Of a stretch of 64,000 nt of DNA, positions 39,001-47,000 are shown piece by piece (positions within the stretch are counted from its first letter, which is position 1; every line of letters begins with the position of its first letter). The notes beneath the pieces were generated by a model, which saw only the letters and a list, made by a program, of their open reading frames with translations, did no database searches and was not told where the DNA came from. This DNA comes from Candidatus Thalassarchaeaceae archaeon (GTDB lineage Archaea > Thermoplasmatota > Poseidoniia > Poseidoniales > Thalassarchaeaceae), in contig CALSZZ010000002.1 of assembly GCA_943841885.1 (NCBI GenBank), positions 299,835 to 363,834 of the forward strand. Direction: 5' to 3'. A program made the translations under genes and the position numbers.

Positions 39001-42000
39001 CAGGAAAATATGCCAGATCATGAAATAGCTGTAAATTATGACTCTGAATCTAGTAATTACTTCGTTGAATTGACTCAAGGAACATGGATATTAAGTCATG
39101 ATATTGATGAAAACAAACAAATTTGGAAGAGCATAGATGTTGATTCTGAAGATATGAATTTGGAGATTAATATAGAAATTAGTAAATTAATTTCGGGTAT
39201 TGTTAAGAATACTATACAAATAGACTCTATTACCGGAGAGCCGATAGAAAATGTACTTCCAAATACATTAGTTTCTTTCTTTTGGGATGGTTTAAGTACT
39301 TCGGCATATACAAATTTAGAAGGTCAATTTGAAGTCACTTTACCTGTGAATTCTACAGTAGATGTTTCAGTGGAGTATTCACTTGAGAAAGCGTATTCTT
39401 CCAGTGCTAGATTTATTGTAAATGATGTATTATCAGATACTCAAAATATTACTTTATTGGTAGAAGAATCAGTGATAGTTGACGGCACTGTGAATATGGA
39501 TGTCATTGGTAATTATTATACGGATTCATTGAAAGACTGGAGTGAAATTAATGTTATTGCATCACAATCACCCGAAAACTCTAGTTTACCTGACACTAGG
39601 GCCATTGTCGATTCCAGTGGTAATTTCCAAATGTACTTAAAAGAAGGAGATTGGAAATTTACATTGATAGACAGCCCTGTTCTAAGTGATGAACAAACTA
39701 TTACAATAAATAATACAAATAAGATAGTTGACTTACTTACACAATCTAATCACAGCACTCTAGTTATCGATTTTTACCTAGATCAAAGTGGAGATTCTAA
39801 TATTTCTAACGGTACTTTGGTTTCTTATCCCTTTGCCATTAAATCGTTAAATCCGTTAATTCCTACAAAAGAAATTTCTTTGGATGATCCTGAATGGATT
39901 TCTGAGGGGCGTGCTGAAGTAAATCTAACTCCTGGATCTTACTCAATTGTTATTGATAGGCCAAATCCTAATTCTGGAAACTTATTTGACACACTTTATA
40001 CTACAGACGACAATATTAGAGTTGGCTTAATAGCTGAGAATATTAGTACTTCAATAGCCTTTGAACCTAACTGGCTTACTAATATAACTTTCAATAATGA
40101 AAGTGGAGGTCCTCTTTCTGACCATCTTGTAAGATTCAAGGATATGGAGTCAGGATGGTTATTATCTTTTATGACTAACTCTTCAGGATCAATTTCTGAA
40201 TATATTCCTGAAGGTGAATGGATGGTTATTGTCGAGAACTTTGAATCCAGCCCGGGAATTTATGAAAGTCTAAGGCAATCAATATCAATTTCTTCGATAT
40301 CTGCTGGATTAAATTCAATCATGTCCACTGCAGAAGTTGCCATGGTAAATATCATATTGTCTAATGATGGAGCTCCATTATCTGATATTCAAGTTAATCT
40401 CGAAAATACTGAAAGAGGTAGTCTAAACTCCCTATACTCTAATGACTTAGGAATAATCGAATTAAAGATAGAACCTGACTACTGGAACTTAGAATTAAAT
40501 TATACTGATTCTGAAGGGGTAATGTGGATAGTTGAAAGCATGCCAATCTCCGAATCTGGTCTAGTTGCTGGAAATAATACTGATGTTTTAGTAAATGTTA
40601 CTAAATTAGTTATACTAAAAGGTACTGTATTTTGGGATCTTAATGATAACCAACAACCTAATTTTGGAGAAGGAGTTTCGAATGTTACTGTATCATTAGA
40701 ATCAGGTACAGAAAATAAACATCTGACAACAGATGAAGATGGCGCTTGGTCGATATATTTGCTATTTGGAGGAACATGGAATATTTCTACCTATATTGAT
40801 GGTTTCAGTAATGAAACATCCTCAGTATCTCTTATATCAGATTCCAATTCAAAACATATACAAATTACAGCCGGTTCTGTTTCTGTTTCTGGTAGCATAT
40901 CTTACATTGATGAAAATCAATTTAATCAAATAAAGGATGATTTGACATTTATCTTAGTTCCTTCGGAAGGAATAGTCAGGGAAAGAGTAACTCCAAACAT
41001 GATAATGGATGAAAATAATTCTTGGAATGGGGAGTGGAATGCTATGTTAGAGCCAGGAGATTGGATCGCATGGGCGTTTGTTTCTTCTTCAAATGAAGTT
41101 CCATATTTAGTGTCGATCGACAATCTTGATGTCGGTGTCGATGGTGGATCAATTGACTCAGAATTATCTCTTGGAGGTAAATTAGTATTGGACACAGAAT
41201 GGCTGGATTATGAAGGTACTCCTCGCTCACTGACTGATATAGAATCTCATAATATAGTAATCAACTTACAATCCTCAGGAATAAGTTGGGATGAATCATT
41301 AGATTCGGAAGGTCTACTGGAATTAATATTACCAGTAGGGAGAATTGATACTTCAAGTTCTTTCAACATAACTCAAGAGGATAGAAATATGGATTATTAT
41401 GGTGGACAGGGAGCAACTATTAGGCCATCTCAAGAGACACCTATTACAACTCTCATGATTGATCGTTTATCTAAACAAGATATCTCTATAACTAACTCAG
41501 GTGTTGATAATGTAATGCTTTCCTTGAATAATACAAACTGTAATTTAGATTGTAACTATGATAATGTTGTTTTCAAGTTAGATATAGAATATCTTGGCCA
41601 TCAAGCCTTCGACAGTTATTCAATTAGTTCAGTAGTTCCTGGTGCAGACGGCCAAGATTGGTCTGTTGAATTCAAGGACTCAAACAACTCTTGGGTATCA
41701 ACCGCATCAATTGAACTCGGCTTAGAAAACTCTCTTAATTTGGACGACTTTAGCGTTCGAGTTATCCCACCTAATGCATCTACAGCTCATCATTTAATTA
41801 ATGGTCATCAAATTAAGATTATTTTTGTTACCGATCAGGGATATAGTTTAGAACATCCATTGTTGGTAAACGTGCCTCAGAATAATCTATTCTCTTCAAT
41901 AGGTTACTCTGATGAAATAATCGGAGTCGCTCCTGGCGAACCGTCAGTTATAGACTTTAATTTCATTAATGATGGAAATGGTGATGACGTATTTACTTTT

Positions 42001-42705
42001 GATTTTTCAGTAGACTCTCTAGAAAATTGGAATGTTGCAGGAATTAGTTCTCAACCAATTGCTCCTTTTACAGAAGGGCAAACATCTGTTACAATTACTC
42101 CTCCATCTAATATGTCTGACGACCCTTATACTTTGAGTCTTTTAGTTACCGATTCAGACGATAATTCCTACGGACCATTTGATGTTCTTGTACAAAAATC
42201 ATCACCTATATTGTCTTTGTCTTCATCTACGAAAATCCAATTGTTAAGTGGTGACTCTGGTCCAATTTCAGGTGAATTTGCAACATACTTGGTGAAAGTT
42301 GAGAATAATGGATTAATTGACGCCGATTCAGTCGAACTAAATATTATTCTCTGTCAAGATATATATTGTGTCGAGAAGATCAATGTAAACGGTTCGGATA
42401 TTCGTAATGTTCCAGCTAATGGAGAATCCACTTTTTACATTGAAATGGATTTCAGAAATATAGATGTAGGCAAATATTTTGTCCAGATATATTTTACAGA
42501 TATTCCTAGGATAGATTCTAGTGACCTTATGTCTTGTATTGACCTATCATCAGGACAAACAGAATGTACTATGGAGGCACAAACTCTTGCTCCCGGGACG
42601 GATACTGAACAACCCATTCTAGGATATATTCTTGGAATATTTTTAATTGGTATAATTTTATACATTATTAGTCGTTCTACCAGGAGACCAGGGGCTCCAT
42701 TCTAG
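33010..42705 (+). CDS. aglB: Giant AglB/Stt3 oligosaccharyltransferase with ~1900-residue extracellular extension
   Basis: A 3231-residue protein. Residues 1 to about 850 are a multi-pass membrane domain with Stt3/AglB features: acidic Asp379 in GGSDPWYMKR and the Asp496-His497-Asp498 cluster in GMVDHDSF. The OST signature WWDYG is at 933-937, starting a soluble catalytic domain that runs to ~1300. Archaeal AglB proteins normally end near 800-1000 residues. Here a calcium-loop (DNDYDDDGILN, ~1350), carboxypeptidase-regulatory-like domains (from ~1465), a glycine-rich GxGxFxG segment (~1670-1825) and many Ig-like domains follow. They end in a second anchor at ~3202-3222 (ILGYILGIFLIGIILYIISR). 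GGTGA lies six bases before the ATG. It should transfer lipid-linked glycans to Asn sequons outside the membrane. Confidence 0.9.
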   Translation: MEKNEEAAKGNFFYQDIASVPVILATLMVLYFGVSFAVNGDIGNEGYANIFILPLSAALASVIGRISTSYSMPNFSNYRSFIASTAIVIFAFLIDFIANFDNNVFFLTFTLVGILSVFLSEAKRIEESDLILTTIIGFHLAVSYASNLIFDPGLDIDSQRTDIGIAFISFWLASISIGFTLMGLLKGTLNQAGKSIIFSEIPNFPKNRSFVIFSSIISIVYIIPLFQFDNYENLGVIWAVSTNVIILFYALCYFEKWHVLGSMVLINWFIFTMAHLQEIGNTFYPGIFEEESFTGAFSWAFITFWLNVGAITIASKGYFGDIAPMRSKSKLRIWWDSNYYSILIPLSFIVALTVRVVWNVIPAMNAPGTGTWDMSGGSDPWYMKRIVDYILANNSHFIFDADRAYPMGAINPRPPLFTWSLALGGMALSWILESDNTGEIVWWSIASLPAIYGALVVFPVAGIAYKVHGKKAAIISAWLIALMPGHISRSTFGMVDHDSFAILLLSTAFYFWVNALSHMNQERIFSKTSSNPLYLLAGIRETWVRNPRVMSNATLAGIAFAVMALGWKGFVYGPGILFLVFSLQVLFNLFRSKDSLQLTSASLQMLFTLFLIPLPFYAWPGLNLVLDPSGLQPLFYIIGFTFILGWTTCSFRDKPWLLVLGVGTILISLILSLLYILQEANIYAGWDILFSGGFYFDKNKIFGTIGEAQAPSRGVLFASYGPIVSLIGLSYAFVFLWRGVRTNKMPFTLLGSWGIISTYMAWSAGRFIINATPVMAILGGIGIAMLWQSANFGNFTKEWRNSGIGTPRARFNSLWPATKKSVGVPVLVIVFMLVFTQHITYGIDSGIPRNSQSATDVDKAIYDITPDILRENLLGEFSILGGGDYNPNSANGLEYMGTFGPSFNSYGWNDAYAWLEEQDRDIGFSNRPAFLSWWDYGFSALAQGQHPTVADNFQSGIPHSGGMLLSQGQDDTIALFIATLAMGDKKYNNEVSQDLLASLSGTMSTLQIEEFKNIIENTQSSFVLERTMKLRASSDNVELLSGYLLDANGNPSIIEEWVVVNEDGTRTSMGQNQSAALSLYNQSRSSSSVSSTMASWNEDMPPSHYYIGNYKYTNDLINDFDSPSTPIHKTNSKLAMLRNFLVTAFDTDQLVDIYHGLSSITYSIQDYENSLGENIERNNEIRYFAVDNRLFPKGGAYYEDYSYHRSETTGIFHAPTGLSGLDMDDYIATFYQSQRGDGPIVPRSPQEYNDAYLSDLELQQSGALSDSTQVIRYVDIDYQHQEQFFETMVARTYVGYGSSTLGLEGDAETPSVWVNPQTTGKIGAPGSYLQNAWALPGAMMNHMVISNWYDNDYDDDGILNSVDDSKCLDIIENNTVSDISSGDNKIELEDASLLPFDGGAYLYHIEGNLSIKWTGKDGNTLTGVTGISKNVTSNSLLSHNPDPLCSSIYDSNHFVKILKYYSGATLEGTVSLDGEGIVPNARILIERDAFSGEEMPDENGNVIDEDPRTYWVPIGHTDANSEGEFSFTVPSGKIRVSAFIGETNLDAARASIMSSDVGQTMFELTIEENNQRAINPVTGILGNVSGSTWLSETIVNVSETQGHSNGVEKVEVSIDVSSSSSSGVLSWTGNSEFNGAPILDAEVILSPSSDLIELDDYVVTTSNGSVDGENLQFQGTGEVIFSGPGSVRSENILSVSDFTGTHIQSIYNNHSVSGDGLFTGVGKITNGIINDIIEINDCQNDSIPTGEDICKLADGEYLMDGIFNASGKYTSVGVSTFTRGLNQATLLGSGIFTTSEETNLDSYGIINGTGVFSGSGLFSGPMVQPGTFTVNNAIPGLYDITIILEDGTSVDLDSTFNVPLLGSLAPILIDVPAGSISGSLVDTSGEVVNSSISLILNDNISSSKDATEDCSIVNFAPCLIYPDEQGKILFGPIAPGEYIVEIDSDMDGMPEVSELYIFDTNSPSDVSFPSPLPDTSDIYFTVSDEGVNVANLNISFYQENMPDHEIAVNYDSESSNYFVELTQGTWILSHDIDENKQIWKSIDVDSEDMNLEINIEISKLISGIVKNTIQIDSITGEPIENVLPNTLVSFFWDGLSTSAYTNLEGQFEVTLPVNSTVDVSVEYSLEKAYSSSARFIVNDVLSDTQNITLLVEESVIVDGTVNMDVIGNYYTDSLKDWSEINVIASQSPENSSLPDTRAIVDSSGNFQMYLKEGDWKFTLIDSPVLSDEQTITINNTNKIVDLLTQSNHSTLVIDFYLDQSGDSNISNGTLVSYPFAIKSLNPLIPTKEISLDDPEWISEGRAEVNLTPGSYSIVIDRPNPNSGNLFDTLYTTDDNIRVGLIAENISTSIAFEPNWLTNITFNNESGGPLSDHLVRFKDMESGWLLSFMTNSSGSISEYIPEGEWMVIVENFESSPGIYESLRQSISISSISAGLNSIMSTAEVAMVNIILSNDGAPLSDIQVNLENTERGSLNSLYSNDLGIIELKIEPDYWNLELNYTDSEGVMWIVESMPISESGLVAGNNTDVLVNVTKLVILKGTVFWDLNDNQQPNFGEGVSNVTVSLESGTENKHLTTDEDGAWSIYLLFGGTWNISTYIDGFSNETSSVSLISDSNSKHIQITAGSVSVSGSISYIDENQFNQIKDDLTFILVPSEGIVRERVTPNMIMDENNSWNGEWNAMLEPGDWIAWAFVSSSNEVPYLVSIDNLDVGVDGGSIDSELSLGGKLVLDTEWLDYEGTPRSLTDIESHNIVINLQSSGISWDESLDSEGLLELILPVGRIDTSSSFNITQEDRNMDYYGGQGATIRPSQETPITTLMIDRLSKQDISITNSGVDNVMLSLNNTNCNLDCNYDNVVFKLDIEYLGHQAFDSYSISSVVPGADGQDWSVEFKDSNNSWVSTASIELGLENSLNLDDFSVRVIPPNASTAHHLINGHQIKIIFVTDQGYSLEHPLLVNVPQNNLFSSIGYSDEIIGVAPGEPSVIDFNFINDGNGDDVFTFDFSVDSLENWNVAGISSQPIAPFTEGQTSVTITPPSNMSDDPYTLSLLVTDSDDNSYGPFDVLVQKSSPILSLSSSTKIQLLSGDSGPISGEFATYLVKVENNGLIDADSVELNIILCQDIYCVEKINVNGSDIRNVPANGESTFYIEMDFRNIDVGKYFVQIYFTDIPRIDSSDLMSCIDLSSGQTECTMEAQTLAPGTDTEQPILGYILGIFLIGIILYIISRSTRRPGAPF

Positions 42706-42738
42706 AACTATTAACATTATTATTGTGTATGATTTATT

Positions 42739-43977
42739 ATGATTCAACGTTTTGAGAATTTAGATCTTTTACCCGAACCGGAAGACCCAGATATCTTGAC
42801 TGCTATAGATAAAGAAGCACCTGGATATCCAGGTCTTGTATATGGGATAAGCGATAAGGATGCTAGGGGGTTACGTAGGGTATTCATGCCAGTAAAAAGA
42901 ATCATATGGCCGTGGGGGGCATTATTATTCACTTTCTTCACTGTATTTCTTATCATCGGCTGGCCTTTCATTGATGCTATTCTTTCTCCATATCTTCCTG
43001 ATTCTGAATGGGCATATGAGGATACTAGAATCAGAGAAATACAAGATATGGGATATTTAGGAGAAGGAATTAGCGTATGTATTGTTGATACTGGTATAGA
43101 TATTACTCATCCAGATTTAATGCACCTTTCTTTAGCAGGTTTTAGGGACTTCTACTATAACGATCACTCTACTATCAGAGATATTGGATCAAATTCACAT
43201 GGAACTCTAATGTCTGGCATACTTGTGGCAAATGGTTCATTCATGGGGGCTGCTCCTGAAATTTCTCTCTCTGTTGCAATTTCTCTCGGCCCATCTGGAA
43301 AATCTGGCCAAGAAGATATGGTGTCTCAAGCTATCAGATGGTGTCGAATTTCTCAAGATGCTGATATAATTAGCCTAAGTCTTGGGGCCAATCCAGGAAT
43401 GGGTATGGATGATGAATCTGAAACTGTCCTCGCTGTACAAGAAGCACTAGATGATGGTATTTTTGTAGTTGCGGCTGCAGGCAACACTGGATTAGATAAT
43501 GAAATTAATGACGTTTCAATACCTGCCAATATCGAAGGAGTTATTTCTGTGGCTGCTACTGACAAAAAATCTAATATTTGGAAAAATAGTGCAATTGGGT
43601 CAGAAATTGACCCTTACAATGATCAAGAAAGAATATTTCCAAATCAAAAACCAGAAGTTTCAGCGCCAGGGGTTAGATTATATTCTACATATTCTACCGA
43701 TACAGACTCTGCCTTGTATGCTTATTCTTCTGGTACTAGTGATTCTACAGTTTTAGTAACGGGTGCTTTAGCATTAATTCTTGAAATGTACGGTAAAGAA
43801 ATTGCGGGCGAAGATGGAAAAATAGATTATTCAGAAATAATTCTAGTTAAGGTAGCCTTAGCTAATTCAGCAAACCAGAATAATCAAAATTTAATTCATG
43901 ATTCTCAGAAAGGATATGGCGAGTTAGATGTTATATCATGGGCTGAACAGATAAGTTTAGAATTTAATGTAGAATAA
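42739..43977 (+). CDS. Membrane-anchored subtilisin-like serine protease (S8)
   Basis: A 412-residue protease. A cytoplasmic N-terminus of ~55 residues leads through RRVFMPVKR into one transmembrane helix (IIWPWGALLFTFFTVFLIIGW). The subtilase domain is external. The triad is visible: Asp in CIVDTGIDITHPD, His in NSHGTLMSG and Ser in SSGTSDSTVL. The usual GTSMA around the serine is replaced by GTSDS, a noticeable change. VVAAAGNTGLDN holds the oxyanion asparagine. No separate propeptide domain is obvious. It starts 33 bp after the oligosaccharyltransferase stop in the same direction, so it may share its transcript and act on the same surface proteins (inference). Confidence 0.9.
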   Translation: MIQRFENLDLLPEPEDPDILTAIDKEAPGYPGLVYGISDKDARGLRRVFMPVKRIIWPWGALLFTFFTVFLIIGWPFIDAILSPYLPDSEWAYEDTRIREIQDMGYLGEGISVCIVDTGIDITHPDLMHLSLAGFRDFYYNDHSTIRDIGSNSHGTLMSGILVANGSFMGAAPEISLSVAISLGPSGKSGQEDMVSQAIRWCRISQDADIISLSLGANPGMGMDDESETVLAVQEALDDGIFVVAAAGNTGLDNEINDVSIPANIEGVISVAATDKKSNIWKNSAIGSEIDPYNDQERIFPNQKPEVSAPGVRLYSTYSTDTDSALYAYSSGTSDSTVLVTGALALILEMYGKEIAGEDGKIDYSEIILVKVALANSANQNNQNLIHDSQKGYGELDVISWAEQISLEFNVE

Positions 43978-43987
43978 ACAAAACTTG

Positions 43988-43994
43988 TTTTTTT
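43988..43994 (+). terminator. T-run after the subtilase gene
   Basis: Seven T's eleven bases after the stop at 43977 are flanked by AACAAAACTTG, which can pair weakly with the tract. This is a plausible archaeal U-rich terminator for the OST-protease unit. Confidence 0.45.
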
Positions 43995-44080
43995 AATAAT
44001 AATTAATTATTTCATTTTTTACCCTTAGGCAGCAGCAAATATGGCGTATTATTAAATCAAACTAACACACCCCCTTGATT

Positions 44081-47000
44081 ATGAGCAACGATGTTAGAAC
44101 GCGAAGTACATTTCTTGTATTCTTGATGTTTTCAAGTATATTAATTTCATTAGTCAGTCCTGCATCCCTAGTTTCTGCATCAAATGAAACCTCTTCAGGT
44201 ACAATTACTGGTACTGAGATATGGTCTGGAGTACACCAATTAACTGGCGATGTAACTATAGCATCAGGTGCTCAATTGATTATTAATCCAGGTACATCTA
44301 TTTCCGCATCAAATGGCACTCACATAGATGTTAGGGGAAGTATTTGCATAGGAGAAGTAAGTTGCGGAGCCAGCTCTAATGCCAATCCAAATCAAAAAAT
44401 AACATTCCAGTGGTCGGATCCTCTCAATAGTAGTGCAACTGGTAAATGCGTCGGGATGTCGCAAAATAATCAAGAAATTACTGTAACCGATCCTTCCTGT
44501 TATGAAGGAATATTAATTCGAAGCTCTATTGATTTATCTCTCACAGGTGTTAGATATCTTGTAATGGATGGTGCATATGGGATTCCTCATTTCATAAACT
44601 CGGTTAATGAATGGAGATACGGTGCTTTGGTAATAGATGGCGCTAGCCCTGTTTTGAGAAATTTAGATTTCTCTGATATCAACACTTCGAGTGTTCTCAC
44701 TACTAGTTTGGCTCAACCTACATTTATTGACAGTTCTTTTTCTGTTGGCAATGATGATGAAAGTAATGTTGGAGGATCTGCTATGCAAATTTATGCTTCT
44801 GGTACTTCTGTAGCACCATTCACACTAAATAATCCATACTTCAAAGATGGTACTGAAAGAGGCTGTCAGAACAATGCAGGTGGTCGTTCTGCTATGTGGA
44901 TACAAGATTCTTTTGTTGATATTAACAATGCAGACATACAATTTGGCGACTACGGTTTATCTATTAGGGAATCAGCAGGTCAGCTTACTAATTCTACTAT
45001 CTCAGTTACATGTACTGGAGTAGGGATACAAGGAAAAAGGACAGTAAGCTCTAATTCATTCGCATTTGATGTAGTTAATAATGACATTACTACTGTTGAA
45101 GGAGGGCCAGTCGTAGTTACTCAGGCTGGTTTAGCAAATATAGTAAATAATGAAATTTCAGGTTCATCATCTGGTTCAGGAATAGCGATTGTAAATAGTA
45201 TAGCCCAGATACTCAACAATGACATTGGGCCAATTGATGGTTGGAATGGGATATGGATGAGGGGCACTTTTGATGTTATAGCGGAAAATAATACAATTTC
45301 AGATACCAATACCGAACCAATAGTCGCAGGTAGTTATTTCTATTCAGATACCTCTATTTCACGCTTATATCTAGCAAATAATGAGATAACAACAGACGGT
45401 ACGGGGACATGTTCAAGCAATAAGTGGTGGGATGGTGCATTCGCATGCCCTGCAATAATGATATTTAGAACTGGTGCAACAATCCATGATAACGATATTT
45501 CAGCAGGTGGTGCTAATGGCATTATGGCTCTTGGTTCACTATTAGATGTACAGAGAAATAACTTTGATGAGGCTTCAACTGGAGCAATAATAAAGAATTA
45601 TGACGATGGAGCTTTAGGCAGCCAGCAATATGGTTCTTTAGGTTTCTTTTCAGAAAATACTTGGTCAAACGTTGAAAAAACATATAATATTACTAAGAGT
45701 TCCATAACAGTTCAGTCAGAGTCAATACCAAATGCACCTAGCGGAGATTATCCAGTTCGCCTTTCTTGGCCCGACCAAGAAGCATGGTCATACAATAATT
45801 TCCAAACGTCAATAAATCCTCCTCCAATTAAAAACTGTCCTGCTTGCGATGAGATTTTACCTCGCAACTTCCCATTGGCTATTAGTATGGATAACAATTC
45901 TACCGTATTTACATTCTCTAATCTAACTAATTTAGATACTGATAATATTTTTATTGAAACCCAACCTACTCATTATGCAGTACAAGTAAGTCGTGCAGAA
46001 CTAGTAAGATTTCAAGCATTAATTAATGGTCTAAAAGTTTCTGATGCATTAGTTCTGATAGAAGATGCGCTAGGAAATGATTTATATTCTTTAAATACCG
46101 ATGATGATGGATATACTCCTTGGTTCTCTTTACCCTCTAATTTTCATCTAGATTTTAGAGGCTTGGGGGGAGGAGATAATCCCGATGGATTTGCAGATGA
46201 TCAATATGAAGATTCATGTTCAGATGGGATAGATAATGACGGTGACTTAACAATAGATACCGGGGATGATGACTGCGACTATTCACAGGGGACAAGGGAA
46301 CTTTCAAGATATTTTTATACCATTTATAGATTCGATTCTGGTTATAAAACAGGTGAATTCACTCTTTCAGAATCTACTTATCAAGATTCGATTGAATTGA
46401 TTAATCTTGCCCCTTCAGTCTCAGTGACACAGGATGATTACCATTCTTTCCGCGAAGTTGTAAATTTAACAGGAAGTGCTCATGATGGAGTCCTCTCTAA
46501 CTCGTTTGCATCCGATGAATTAGCACAGTGGAGTCAACAAGGATATGTACACAGTGTACAAGTCAAGAATCCATTCACAAGTTCTTGGGAAGATGCATCT
46601 TTCGCCATAGATGATAGCAATTCTGGCGATGCCGAAGTCACACGTTTCAACCATCCATTCAAAGAATGGTATTATGAACTCGATATGTCAGACAGAGTAG
46701 AGGGGGATTATACATTTGAATTCCGGGCATATGATGGCACTGATTACAGTCAAATAATTTCAAAAGTAATCAAACTGAATACTGAAGCACCTACTATTCT
46801 AGTAACAAATCCTAGTTCACTTTCTACTCATTCAGATGGTGAGATATATTTCGAAGGATATGCATCTGATTCTTATGGATGTGATATTCAACAATGTAAT
46901 TTGGATATTAATAGAGTATATATTTTAATTGAAGGGCCTGAATTTCAAGTAGTTAATCCAGTCGATGTAAGTGGAATTGTTGAGAATAATGGTTATTGGA

